This document shows, in pieces, positions 51,158 through 62,560 of a DNA stretch of 64,000 bases. The DNA comes from Combretum micranthum (Eukaryota > Streptophyta > Magnoliopsida > Myrtales > Combretaceae): positions 62,001 through 126,000 of the forward strand of contig JAMXBD010000012.1 of the NCBI GenBank assembly GCA_024138025.1. The letters run 5' to 3'. Under the pieces are notes generated by a model. The model saw only the letters and a list, made by a program, of their open reading frames with translations. It did not search any database and was not told where the DNA came from. Position 1 is the stretch's first letter. Each line of letters starts with the position of its first letter. The position numbers and the translations under genes are program-made.

Positions 51158-53669
51158 TTATTTGTATGAAAAATCTTGGGGTTTACATTCTCCCTCCCTA
51201 AAATAAGCTTTGTCCCCAAAGCTTGCATGCGTACCTAAATTTTCAAACAAATGAGGATAGCTTTTCCTGATCTTATCCTTCAATTCCCAGGTCATTTCTT
51301 CAGTTTGAAAATCCCATAACACTTTGATATAACGAATCTCTTTATTTCTGAGCATTTAGACTTTTCTGTCTAGTATCTGAACATGATGCTTTTCATATGT
51401 TAAGTTCTCTTTCAAATCAATTGGTTCCAATTCAACCACTTCATCTAGATCCGGTACATACTTTCTTAGTATTGATACATGGAAAACATTATATATACCA
51501 GATAAGTTGGGTGGCAATGCAAGACGATATGCTAGATTTCCTACTCGTTTTAATATCTCGAATGGTCCAATATATCTAGGGCTCAATTTTCCTTTTGTTT
51601 GTCCAATATGAAGACTTTTGATCGGACTTATTTTCAAGTAGACATGATCTCCTTCAGTAAACTATAATTCCCTCCTTTTTAAATCTGCCTAACACTTTTG
51701 CCCGTCTTGAGCTTCTTTCATTCTCCGTTTTATCATAGTGACCTTGTCAATTGTCTCCTGAACTAATTCAGGTCCAATCATTACTTTCTCTAAATTATCC
51801 TAGAATAATGGTGACCGACACTTTTCTACCATATAGTGCTTTATATGGCGGCATTCCAATGCTTGAGTGGTAATTATTGTTGTACGTAAATTCTTCCAAT
51901 GGTAAATGTTGATTCCAATCTCCTTTGAATTCTAGAATACAAGATCTCAACATATCCTCCAAGGTTTGGATAGTTCTCTCTGTCTGTCCATCAATTTGAG
52001 GATGGTGAGCCGTACTGAACTTCAATTGTGTTCCTAAAGCTTTCTACAATCTTTGCCAAAATTTGGAAACAAATCGTGGATCTCAATCTAATACTATACC
52101 AGTAGGTACACCATGCAGTCACATAATTTCCTTCAAGTATATTCGCGCCAACTTTTCCAATGGGTATGTCATGTTGATTGGCAAGAAATGAGCTGATTTA
52201 GTGAGTCTATCCACAATGACCCAGACATCATCATGTGCTGCATTTGTCTTAGGCAATGAACATACAAAATCCATAGATATTTGATCCCATTTCCATTATG
52301 GAATTGGCAATGGTCTCAATAATCCACCAGGCCCTTAGTGTTCAACTTTTACCCGTTGACACACATCACACTTAGCAACGAATTCTGCAATATCCTTTTT
52401 CATTTCATTCCACCAATATGCACTTTTCAACTCTTGATATGTTTTTGTTTCTCCTAGATATATAGAATATCTAGAATATCTAGAATAATGTGCTTCATGC
52501 ATTAATTCCTTCCTCAAGCTTTCATCATGTGGTACACACAATCTCTTACCCATTCTCAATACTCCTTCATCATCCATATGAAAGTCTTTATATTTCCCTA
52601 GTGATATTCCATGTTTAATTTCTTGGAATTCCACATCCTCTTTCTGGACTTCCTTGATCTGTTGGAGTAGTGTAGGTTCTAAGACCAAGTTCCTAAGTTC
52701 GACTTCTAAACCTTTTATTGAGAATTCCAAATTCATTCTTTCAAATTCCTTAATAAGCTCTTTCTGCTCTGTCAGCATGGAAGCCGCTTCTCCATAATTC
52801 ATCCTGCTTAATGCGTCAACTACAACATTTACTTTACCAGGGTGGTAATTGATAGTTAGATCATAATCTTTAATCAATTCCAACCATCTTCTTTGCCTCA
52901 TGTTTAACTCCTTCTATGTAAATATATACTTCAAACTCTTGTGATCTATATATATTTCACATTTCTGTCCGTACAAATAATGACGCCAAATCTTGAGTGC
53001 AAAAACAATAGCAGCTAACTCCAAATCGTGGGTGGGGTAATTCATCTCATGTGGCTTCCATTGTCTAGAAGCATATGCTATTACTTTCCCATTTTGCATC
53101 AATATACATCTTAGACCATTTTTGGATGCATCACTGTAGACAACATATGAATCCTTATCATTTTGCAAAACTAATACTGGTACTAATATCAATCTCTTGT
53201 TCAACTCTTGAAAACTCTGTTCACGTTGATCATTCCATTCAAATCTCTCATTCTTCCTAGTTAATTGTGTGAGTGGTCGTGTAATTTTTGAGAAATTTTT
53301 CACAAATTTCTCGTAATATCCTGCTAATCCCAAGAAACTTCTTATTTCTGTAACTGTTTCGGGTCTGTTCCATTCTACAATAGCTTTAACTTTCGCAGGA
53401 TTAACAGATATTCCTTCACCAGACACAATATGTCCAAGGAATGATATGTTTTTAAGCCAACATTCACATTTAGACAATTTAGCATATAGCTTATTATTTC
53501 TTAGGATCTGCAACACACTCCCTAATTGTTCATCATGTTGCTTTTTCAGTAGATGAATATACTATTATATCATCTATGAAAACAATCACATAGATTTCCA
53601 TCAAAGGTCTAAAGATATGGTCCATCAAGTCCATAAAAAACTGCAGGTGCGTTTAATCTAAATGACATG
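51158..53669 (-). pseudogene. Tekay-type chromovirus pol relic: RT (C-term)-RNase H-integrase-chromodomain
   Basis: Minus-strand remains of a Ty3/gypsy polyprotein, read from 53669 downward. RT palm starts at NMSFRL..APAVF, with the catalytic FIDDII at about 53563-53581. RT connection and RNase H (52914-53516) hold [31 protein letters not shown] and [12 protein letters not shown]. Integrase zinc finger HEAHYSRYS..CDVCQRVK is in 52335-52520. The catalytic core follows, with the second Asp after a stop (D*DPRF) and the Glu in TLEDML (51795-52025). A GPFEILKRVGNLAYRLALP domain is in 51356-51637. A chromodomain, VLWDFQTEEMTWELKDKI, is at about 51240-51330. The chromodomain marks it as a chromovirus. 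At least six stops and several frameshifts mean it cannot work. Confidence 0.92.
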
Positions 53670-53684
53670 TTTAATGCTAATAAA

Positions 53685-54288
53685 ATGCCAAAACGGAGAG
53701 ATAGAAGTAGAAACGCGATGATATCTAAAAATCCACCAGCTAATACCCCTATACCATCCCAGAACCGATTAAATGATGTTTTGCAAAGTCTCTAACAACA
53801 AAATGTATTAATCTTGTAAGCAACAAATGTAACACCACCAGCTGAGGCGCCGGCAATGCCTCTAGCACTCCCCAAAGGAAATGAAAGGCATACCACATTG
53901 GTTCAATTTCAAGAAAATGGACCAATGAACCTCGATGAATCTGCTGCTGAAGTGCAAGGACTGCCCCGGTATGAATAAGATTAGCACCACTACCACCATT
54001 ACGTCCTCAAAGGAACTTGTTGTCGGAATTCATTAATGCAACATGTACTTTGAAGGACTACCTGGAAAGCCAGAAGAAGCTGAGGACTTGCAAGCTCAGG
54101 TCGAGCGATCCTTTGATGTTTTCTAGGTACTAGAAGCTTTGAGGGTATCGTATGGAACTTATGTGCTAAGGCTAAGAGCAAGAATATGGTGGAATTAAAA
54201 ACAAAGAAGTTTGCCATAACCTATTACATGGGAAATGTTTAGGCGAGAATTTCTGAAGGAATATTTCCCGAACAATCTAAAAGCAAAG
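53685..54288 (+). pseudogene. Tekay-type gag, N-terminal part (head-to-head with pol)
   Basis: Starts with ATG at 53685 (MPKRRDRSR..., a typical Tekay gag start) and runs, with several stops, to ITWEMFRREFLKEYFP, the gag core motif. It is then broken at 54288 by a solo LTR. It begins only about 16 bp from the truncated reverse transcriptase on the other strand, so there is no leader, primer-binding site or 5' LTR in front of it. Confidence 0.82.
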
Positions 54289-54967
54289 TGTAACACCCTG
54301 AATTATACGTCTATTTAATTTTTGATAATTGTTAAATAGATAGTAATGTCTGGAGGAAATTTTAGAAAATGTCCGAAAAACCATCCCCGTTTTTCTTGAA
54401 TTTAAATATTGATAATTACCAATATGGATAATAAAAGACTTAATTAAAATAAAAATATAAGCATAAACTATACCTATATCAAAGAAAAATTTTTCCATAA
54501 GATATAACAATAATAATATGATTAATATATATATATATATATAACTAAAAACCAATAAAGATAAGTAAAATGATAAATTAGATCCCAAAAATAATTCAAA
54601 AGATACAAACAAAAGATAAATACTATAAATTTATAATAGTAGACTAAGAATAAAGTCAAATTAAAGAAAATATAATTATGAATTAGGTCATAAAATATCA
54701 AAACACTAATAATTTAAACCCTTAAAGAACAAATTGTAATTTACGATAATAGATAATAAAGCTGAAAAGTAAAAGTCTTAAATTAAAAATTTTAAATATA
54801 CCATAATATTCAGAATATTTAATATAGTAGATACGTAAATTTTCATCTAAAAATATTATCGAATGAATATTTATTATACGTGTTAATTAGAACCTAAAAA
54901 TTGAAACTTCTCAACCATTTCCATTTTGGCTTGCTCTCCACGCCACTTTTCCCTATAAATTTTCTAA

Positions 54968-55035
54968 TTCTCTCTCTCACTCTCGTCTCATTCTCTCAAT
55001 TCTCTCTCTCTCTCTCATATATTCTCTCTCTCTTC
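54968..55035. repeat. (CT)n-rich tract
   Basis: TCTCTC runs just downstream of the LTR TATA box, typical of a pyrimidine-rich transcribed leader. They generate chance reading frames on both strands (54901-55259). Confidence 0.85.
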
Positions 55036-55923
55036 GGAAAAGTCTTCAACAGAAGACTTAAAAAAAAAAAATACAAATCACCTTCTCCGAATCGGAGAAG
55101 GAAAAAGGAAAAAAAAAAAGAGGAAATCTTATCTGACCAGGAGAAGAGAAAAAAAAGAAAAAAGAAAAAAAAAGAAATAATAAAATAATAAAAAAGGAAT
55201 CTAAAAACTTCTCTGATCTTCAAAAGCTCGTATCTTTCACATACGACAACAGATTTCAATTTCGAAAGTTGCGTTGTGATCCTGGTAATGCGCTCTTCAA
55301 TTCAAGACCACACAAGGTTAGGTTTCGATCACTCTAAAATTTTGCTATTATGATCCTATGCGTAGAAGTTTTCATAATATTAGGAGTTTTAATATTAGTT
55401 TTTATTATAAATTTACATGTTTACATGCATATATAATGATAATAATATAAAATTATGTCATGCCAATATGTGTATTTTGATTAGTTAACATTACATTTTG
55501 CTTATCAATTTGATAATAAATTGATAAATAAAAACGCTAGATGATAGAAAATTGATTATAATTTTAGATAATTAATATTTAGAGTCTATTTATTAGTAAA
55601 TAGAAATTTAGAGATAAATCGCTAGAGTTGAAATATACCCGATAGGATAATAACTAATTAAAATCTTCTAATCTAAAGCCCAAATTGAAATTCTAATTTC
55701 ACAAACATGAAAGTTATAATATTTTAACCCTATATAGACTAAAACCTGAGTTTACTCTATTAGATCTGGAAACTCTAATCGCGTAGGTGAAAAACCTAAA
55801 TCTATCCGATTCTGTAGATTTTAGAATTTAGTTTTCAACTTGAAAACAATGTAAGAAAAATATAGAACCTTGACTATAGAGATATATGTAGTATAATACT
55901 AAAAAATTCTTAAAACACTAAAA

Positions 55924-55970
55924 GTTAAGCATGCTCATGACCTAGGATGGGTGACCTCTTGGGAAATGAA
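55924..55970 (+). repeat. 5S rRNA-derived segment inside the solo LTR
   Basis: GTTAAGCATGCTCATGACC then AGGATGGGTGACCTCTTGGG follows the 3' half of plant 5S rRNA (AAGTTAAGCGTGCTTGGGC...AGGATGGGTGACCTCCTGGG), with gaps. It is only a fragment and lacks the 5' half. It may be a Cassandra remnant or an old component of this LTR family. Confidence 0.65.
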
Positions 55971-58762
55971 TGGCAATTTTCCAAAATGAGTGATATCTCG
56001 ATAAATACAGTTCCAAGACAATAACCATTGGTTTATAATTTAATGATTAGATCTTTAAAGTATATTAGTTAACAAATGATAATTTAAAGATAAATCGTTA
56101 GGATGGAGATGTAACCGTTAAAACTTGATATTAGGTATAATTTACATAAATAAGACTCAAACTAAGATTTTAATATCCAAAACACTAAAACAAAAATATT
56201 CTTAACTTATATAAACACTCGTTATGTTTTATGAAGTAAAATTAACTAAAGAAACAATTAGAATCAAGTAAAGTAAACCTATAGTGTAGTTTCGACATTT
56301 AAAAAGAATAGAGATGTTCTATGACAAGTTTAAATAATTTAAATCACACACAACATGTACTTATGAGTAGAAATGGAATTAAGGAGGAAAATAAAAGCTT
56401 AGAAAACTGTAGAACCTTGTTATAAAAGTTTTAGCCCTATAAGAAAATTTTACTTGAATTTGATAAATGGAACATATTTGATCATTTGATCAATAAAAAA
56501 GACTGTATGTATATAATTAAACTTTAATATATTACCCTATATACAAATATGAGTTTCATATCATACGTAGAAATATGATTTTAATACATAAACTTGATAT
56601 GATTTAAGTATTATATAGATAAAAGATAATTTAGCTTTTAATCTAGTAGATAAACTCAATAACAAACCTATATAGACATAGGGAGATTTTAACACATATA
56701 AAAGAATAATATTCCTAAAATAAAACTTAAGTAATTCAATTGCAAATTAGAAAAATCAAGGTAATATAGATTGTAATTGAAAAATTAAACTTAACCAAGA
56801 ATTCCGTAACTCTCAGTGTAAAATTCAACGCTTATAACACTATAAGGATATAAAATATAGATTAATGGAAATCATGAATATTAGCTAATATAATCAAATT
56901 AACTAAAGTTAAATACTTGAAATAAGATAAAGACAAGGAAAATGAAAATAAATATAAATGTATATGCTTTAACTAAAAAGCAGAGTAATGAACTTAAATT
57001 AAGTTTAATCACTAATACTTGATGAAATAAACATAAAACAAGGAATCGGACTTGAAATAATACTTAAGAATACAAAACAAGAAAGATAGATACAATTGTG
57101 ATACCTTTCGGACCCTTAATGTAACATAAGGAAAAATATACAAAATGATTAGTTTAACCTAACAATTAAAAACTACATTCGATAAGTTTTCCAATGACTA
57201 CTCATATGCTAAAATCTAAGTTAAAACGAATATAATATGCTCAATTTAAGATTTCGTGATTTAACTCGATATTTGGAAATATTTAAAATACTTCTCTTAA
57301 AAAAACTAAGATTATACGAACTTTATAGTTTAACTTACGAAGCGTAGCCTTTACAAGCCTCAAAATGACTAATTATGTGTTAAGGTTAGATTAAGAAGTG
57401 CTAAAACTCAAGTTTAAGATACAAAGACACAATAGGTCTCTTTATATGAATAAGAGTATAGTAATGGGGTATCTGTTATCTCAATTCTCAGGGGAGACAG
57501 ATCCGTCTTCAAGTTTTCTTGTAAACTTCTACTACCATTAAGCAAGGATAAACAGGTGAGTATATTTCGATGACCTTCATATCTGCTTGTGCTTGTAGGT
57601 TTAGAGTATGATATTTTGTTAATATAAATTAAATGATTCAAGTATGGGGTTGGGAAATTTACACTTGTGGTTGCTCGTGTTTGTTATTTGTGTTGAAAAT
57701 ACTATACATTATTCTGAACGTTAAGTATTGAGTATTGTTTAATCATTTTGATCTTTGCGAGTGTCTGATAATTGTTTGATCGCCAAATAAATGGACTTAA
57801 TGACTATTGGCGTGATAATCATAATATTGATCATGCATTGTACGATTGCATGTAGAAGGCCATCACCACTACACTTTGACTCGAATGGGCCACACTGTCC
57901 CGTGAGGACGGTGAACATGGAGGACCGAAGTGGTATATGCCTAGTGTGTACCATGGGCCTTGTTCTAGGGGAATGGGAACTAAGTCGTCCTGGGGAGACG
58001 GCCCACCTCCTAGGATTGCGCCGGGTCATTGTTAAGGATATCTTGCTTCAATGGGATGTTGTTATATGTATATTATTTTCTATATATGAAAAACTCCTTG
58101 AATAAATTTGATTCCCGAAGTAGTAGCTGTCCGGGTGCTGATGTGTGGATGTACCCCAACCCTGGATTCGGAGGGCGTAAATCCGAATATATATATGGCT
58201 ACCGGTTGGTCATATATATTTGATCATTTGCTTGTCTGCATTGCATATGCTTGTTTAATAATGTGTTTGCTTTTGCTTGAACGGTATGGAGTGAGGGTAT
58301 ACTTCACTTAGCTAGTTGTAGTTGACTCCCCAACAGTTTGCTTTTGCAGGTAGGTTGAATACATGGATGGGATAGGATTTGAGTGCGGAGCGTGACAAAG
58401 ATCAAGTTGTACAAGATTGATAGAAGATTGAGAATTGATATGTTAAACCTAGTTGAGAGAGTAAACATGAAAATGTAGTCTTTTTCTTAACCTAAACCTA
58501 GTTGATATTTTGTGTTAAACCTAGGTTTACCTTATCTTGTCATTTGGTAGGATATCTGATTCTCTACGGTCTTGTGATCTGTGGAAGTTTCGATATCCAA
58601 TAAATTAGTTTCATAATAAACTTGTATATGTATAATACAATGAGAGGATAATTAATTAGAGTCTTGTAAACTTTGACTTGCAAGGCGATCCTCATGTTGC
58701 GGGTGCACACGTGATATGACGATTTAGGGCAATCCTATTAGGCCCCACATAGGGTCGCGACA

Positions 58763-60493
58763 CAAAGTATAGCACTAACCTAATGAGTCTAACACAAGGA
58801 AGTAAGACAATTGATGAGTATGAACATGAGTTCAATTGGTTATTGCAGTTTACCCTAGATGTTTATCGGGACAGTGATGAGCTAAAGAGATAGACTTTCA
58901 TGGCTAGGTTAGAACCTCATTTCTAGAGGAGACTTGCTGAGTTCGAAGTTGCTGATTTTGCGGCTATGATAGGAAAATCCCGAATCATTAAACGAGCAAG
59001 GAAATATGAAATTGAACGATATAAGAAGAGGGGACAAACTCTTGGGAAAAGAACATATGATGGTTCTATAGCAAATATTGTGCCTAAGAAGATTAAGTTC
59101 TTTGAACCCTTCAATATGAACAAAGGAGGAGTAGTTGGGAAGAGCAATGTTACATGTTGGAAATGTGAGGGCTCTCATTATCCAAGGGAGTACCCACAAT
59201 TGCAACATAAGTGTTACTACTGTGGAGAAAGTAGACACATGGCAAATAACTATCCAAAAAGAAAGATCGCAACCTATTTTGTATGTAACAAAGTTAGTCA
59301 TATATCAAACAAATGCCCACAAAGAGTGAATATTGTAGCTGATTCTTCACAGTCTAAAGGAATGGTTGGGGTCGCAGGCCCGAAAAATGGAAATGCCAAT
59401 ACCAGCAAAGCTAATACAATGGCTAAAGTCTTTGCTATGTACTAGAATCCAATTGGGGATATGGAGATGGAGGAAGAAGATGAAGGAAATATATGTGAAG
59501 AAGTCAACCCTGATGATTATGGTCTCGTTGCAGGTATGTAATTACATATTTTCTTATTTAATGTTATAGTATGGCACACAAACATGATTAGATGCACAGT
59601 AAAAGCCCTTATGACTTAAAAATAACATGTAATTAATAAATAATAAATAAGATCAATTCAAGTGAGAGATCAGATTGCGTATGCTTTGTTTGACATGGGA
59701 GCAACGCATTGTTTCATAAATGCTGGATTAACAAGATGTGTAGGATTACCAATTGAAATCATGAATAAATAATTGGGAGTTACTACACCAACAGGAGACC
59801 TGGTGATAACATGAGATATGATAAGAGGATGTCCACTAAAGATTGCAGATCAGGAATCATCTGATGATCTGATTTTTGTAGATATGCAGAAATATGATAT
59901 TATTCTGGGTATGACTTAGTTAACCACTATAAAAGCGAAAGTTGATTGTTGTCTCAAAATGATATCTTTTGTCAATGATCAAAGAGCAAGAAAGGAGTAT
60001 AGGAGTAAAATACTCAAAGAAGTTGGAAGTACGATAACATCAATTGAAGTTAAAAATGAAGAAGATATGGAGTTAGATGGATGTATTTTTGGAGCAATCG
60101 AGGGTGAATCTAAGGAATTAGATATTCATACTATCAGGACAATATGTGAATACCCGGATGTATTTCCAGATGAATTACCTGTATTACCCTCACACAAAGA
60201 AGTGGAGTTTTCTATTGATTTGATACATGGGACTGAACCAATATCGAAAGCTCCATATCACATGGCACCTATGGAATTGAAAGAATTAAAGGTGCAATTG
60301 CAAGAATTGTTGGATAAACGATTTATTAGACTTCGTGTTTCACCATGGGGAGCACTGGTATTGTTTGTTAAGAAGAAAGATGGTTCAATGAGACTCTGTA
60401 AATACAAGAAATTAAACAGAGTGACTATCAATAATAAATAACCTTTACCTAGAATTGATGATCTCTTTGATCAATTGAGAGGAGCAAAGGTAG
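58763..60493 (+). pseudogene. Tekay-type gag C-term, protease and N-terminal RT
   Basis: Continues the gag of 53685-54288: SLTQGSKTIDEYEHEF, then three decayed zinc knuckles (59154-59325: CWKCEGSH, CYYCGESRHM, VCNKVSHISNKCP; each has lost a Cys except the incomplete third). Protease has DMGATHCF (59692-59715) where the family has DSGATH, so the catalytic Asp remains but its Ser is replaced. The RT N-terminus follows: [55 protein letters not shown]. The frame ends abruptly at RGAKV (60493), about 35 codons before the point where the minus-strand RT fragment begins. There are several stops, and 59575-59665 is non-homologous filler. Confidence 0.88.
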
Positions 60494-61541
60494 AAAACCA
60501 AATAAGGCTGAAAGCGGAATTAACCAGTATATCCTTATTCCGAGCCTACTAAGTTGAATCTCCCAGCAACATCCCTTATTAAACCCATCTTCTAGACCTT
60601 GCCACTAGCCCAAAAGACTGGTTCCTATCATTAACTTGGGCTCTAAGCCTAATTACCAAAATGACTCTCTATACCTAGTTTATTCTTAGATCTATAATTT
60701 ACAAATCAAATCATGAATCATGAATCAAATCATCATCATCATCCATTCCTAAATCTATATATCTAATAATATAATCTATGATTTCAACATTAAATCATTG
60801 ATCACGTAATCAAAATCAAGAATTTAAAGATATGATTACTTACTTATAATAAAGAAAAACATAATCACAAACTACTACTAATACTACTAATCAAGGTTTG
60901 CTTGTTGAAGAAGCTTCTCAAGCACTCCTCATTTTTCCTTTTGATCCTTGATTATCGTAAGTTAAATTTTTATATTAGTCTTGTTGATCTAAAGATTAGA
61001 GAGAATAGGATGTTATTCTTACATTTTTCTCTTCAATCTTTTTGTATAAGTTTCTATATCCTATGAAAGAGTGAAATTGAGTTTTCTTCCTAATGAAGAT
61101 TAGAGAGAGTTCGAGAGGATGACTTCTTTAAGAAGAATTATAATGTAAATAATGAGAGGAAAAAGGAAATTAAAGCTTTTATACGAGGATGTGATGCCTT
61201 AAATGTATAAATTATATGTTTGAGATGGAAATTATCTCTATGCTCTTATGTTTTGTATTGATTTAGTCAGATATAATCTAAATTTTCTATTTCGGCCCCC
61301 CCTATTTTATAACATGTGATACATATTAATTATTATCCTCCTTTTAATTAGTTATTCTTGTAATTTTATCAAATTTTTAATTGTTAATAATTCCTTATCA
61401 TATTTATTGAACATTATTATTATCATTATTGATTACTATACATATATGTATATTATTTCAATATGATTTGTTATTTTCCGTTAATATTACTATCTTTGTT
61501 ATTGATATTACACTTGTAACATAAATATTTAGGATATTTCA
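60494..61541 (-). mobile_element. 5' portion of the outer LTR (reversed)
   Basis: From the right-hand AAAAC (60494-60498) to GGATATTTCA. Contains a reversed TATA box (61174-61183) with T/C-rich DNA on its downstream side. This is the remainder of the outer LTR described under 40888-61541. No gene. Confidence 0.55.
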
Positions 61542-61852
61542 TTATATACAACCTAGTATTATTAATATTAGTTTTTATATTAGCATGAATCAAACCCTCC
61601 TCGTTGTAATAATAGATCTTTACTTCTCACTGTCTTTCTATTTTTATTTTTTTTTTCCTGGAATAATTGTTTAATTAAACGATACTGCTTTCATGCACTG
61701 GAGTGGACCCTTTATCCTTTTGAAAGGACAAAGCAAACTAGCGAGGGAGAATTACCGATCTTGGGTATGACAATTGGGGAAGGATAGGGTGTAGAAGACA
61801 CTAGCTGAGTATGATCAAAACGGAGGATCAAAATTTGGGCAGCACGGAGTGT

Positions 61853-61910
61853 GGGTTGATTTTGAATTTGTGACCGTCCATGGGTTGATTTTGAATTTGT
61901 GACCATCGAT
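61853..61910. repeat. 29-bp direct tandem duplication
   Basis: Two adjacent copies of GGGTTGATTTTGAATTTGTG followed by ACCGTCCAT or ACCATCGAT (61853-61881, 61882-61910). It sits in unrecognised DNA unique to copy C. Confidence 0.9.
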
Positions 61911-61974
61911 CACCGTGGTCACTGTGTACCCATCTTCTAGTAACATGTCTTTGTTTATACTCGTTTACTTTGCT

Positions 61975-62250
61975 GTAATTATAATTCTATTATGGTCTTA
62001 TTCATTACAAATAACTATTATGGCGTTTAATCATTGAATAGCGATTCCATAAAAAATCCATATTTCACAAAATATTGAATAAACATTCTTTATTCAAAAC
62101 CCTTGAATATCAATTCAATGCTGAACTGTCTTTTTTTTTAATATCATCATTTAAATAAAAAATTAATAAAAAATCATATTACATCTCTATTCCATTCATC
62201 TATAATAGAAATTCTATTACGATCTTATTTATTTAGTGAAGTAAATGAAG
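61975..62250. repeat. MITE-like repeat (AATTCTATTA family)
   Basis: Flanked by near-identical direct segments, AATTCTATTATGGTCTTATT (61985) and AATTCTATTACGATCTTATT (62212). Similar words (CTATTACAACTCTATTCCATTC) occur at 7480-7520 and, reversed, at 63255-63290. Absent from copy B at the corresponding place. Confidence 0.45.
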
Positions 62251-62560
62251 TCGTTCTACTTTTCATTTTCTTTCTCTTTTTTTTTAACCTCAATATTTTT
62301 CAATATGTATGAACGAGACTTTAGTATATGACGTTATCTTTCATGCCACGAATGGCATGTGCTGCAATAGTAGCATCTGAGTGATTTAAATAATTAAGAT
62401 CAATATATAATATAATAAAAAATATATAAATTAAAGTAATAAAAATATTATTGGGCAAAAAAAGTAATAAAAATATTAAAAGGGACTAAGGGAAGAAAAA
62501 TAAAAATTCGAATAAAAAGCCACCTAGTCATCACATAGGATGTGTCTCGTCTTCAATGGT

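Larger units (their letters stand above)
45525..51187 (-). mobile_element. 3' LTR of the minus-strand Tekay element
   Basis: Read on the minus strand, it begins TGTAAACCCC at 51187, directly after the polypurine tract AGGGAGGGAGAA (51189-51200) that ends the pol region. Its far end, at about 45525, reads GGGTACCCTCAGGGCCTGATA when reversed, a diverged form of the solo-LTR end. A reversed TATA box (CTATATAAGAC) is at about 50285-50297. Without the 47982-50206 insertion it is about 3.4 kb, matching the three solo LTRs. Confidence 0.75.
54289..58762 (+). mobile_element. 4.5-kb solo LTR inserted in gag
   Basis: TGTAACACCC to GGGTCGCGACA, 4,474 bp, with perfect target duplications CAAAG (54284-54288 and 58763-58767). 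The gag frame continues across the site once one CAAAG is discounted, which confirms the boundaries. TATA box CCCTATAAAT is at 54951-54960, followed by a CT-rich transcribed start. GGAGGGCGTAAATCCG (about 58171) and the CACTTAGCTAGTTG..TTTTGCAGG end region show distant kinship to the Tekay-type solo LTRs. The internal short frames are not coding. Confidence 0.9.
40888..61541 (-). mobile_element. Outer LTR of a 20.6-kb nested insertion
   Basis: The left end TGTCACACCCC and right end GGATATTTCA are the reversed end and start of an LTR in minus orientation. Target duplications are GTATA (40883-40887) and TTATA (61542-61546). Copy B has the empty site with TTATA (37091 region), so the left copy has one substitution. 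After removing the inner insertions (42225-43890 and 45525-60493), about 4 kb remains, the size of a Tekay-type solo LTR. A reversed TATA box (TATAAAAG) is at 61174-61183. The GAATGAGCTAAAGCCTAGTA motif at about 41263 links it to the host LTR at 13362-15653. Confidence 0.7.
61542..62560. repeat. Tandem unit, copy C (distal part)
   Basis: Resumes unit C: ACCTAGTATTATTAATATTA (61550) matches 37103 in copy B. TTCTACTTTTCATTTTC...TTCATGCCACGAATGGCATG and TAGTAGCATCTGAGTGATTT (62372) match copies B and A. The stretch 61590-62245 is extra in copy C. It includes a 29-bp tandem duplication and a repeat at 61975-62250. Confidence 0.8.

Noticed and set aside
54901..55259. 95-aa plus and 87-aa minus frames
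   Set aside because: Produced by a CT-rich leader and A-runs inside the 54289-58762 LTR.
57739..58311. Cluster of overlapping 64-104-aa frames on both strands
   Set aside because: This is the GC-richer 3' part of the 54289-58762 solo LTR, related to non-coding parts of other Tekay LTRs.
61853..61910. Start of a CRISPR-like or satellite array
   Set aside because: Only two adjacent 29-bp units with no spacers; a simple tandem duplication in a plant genome.
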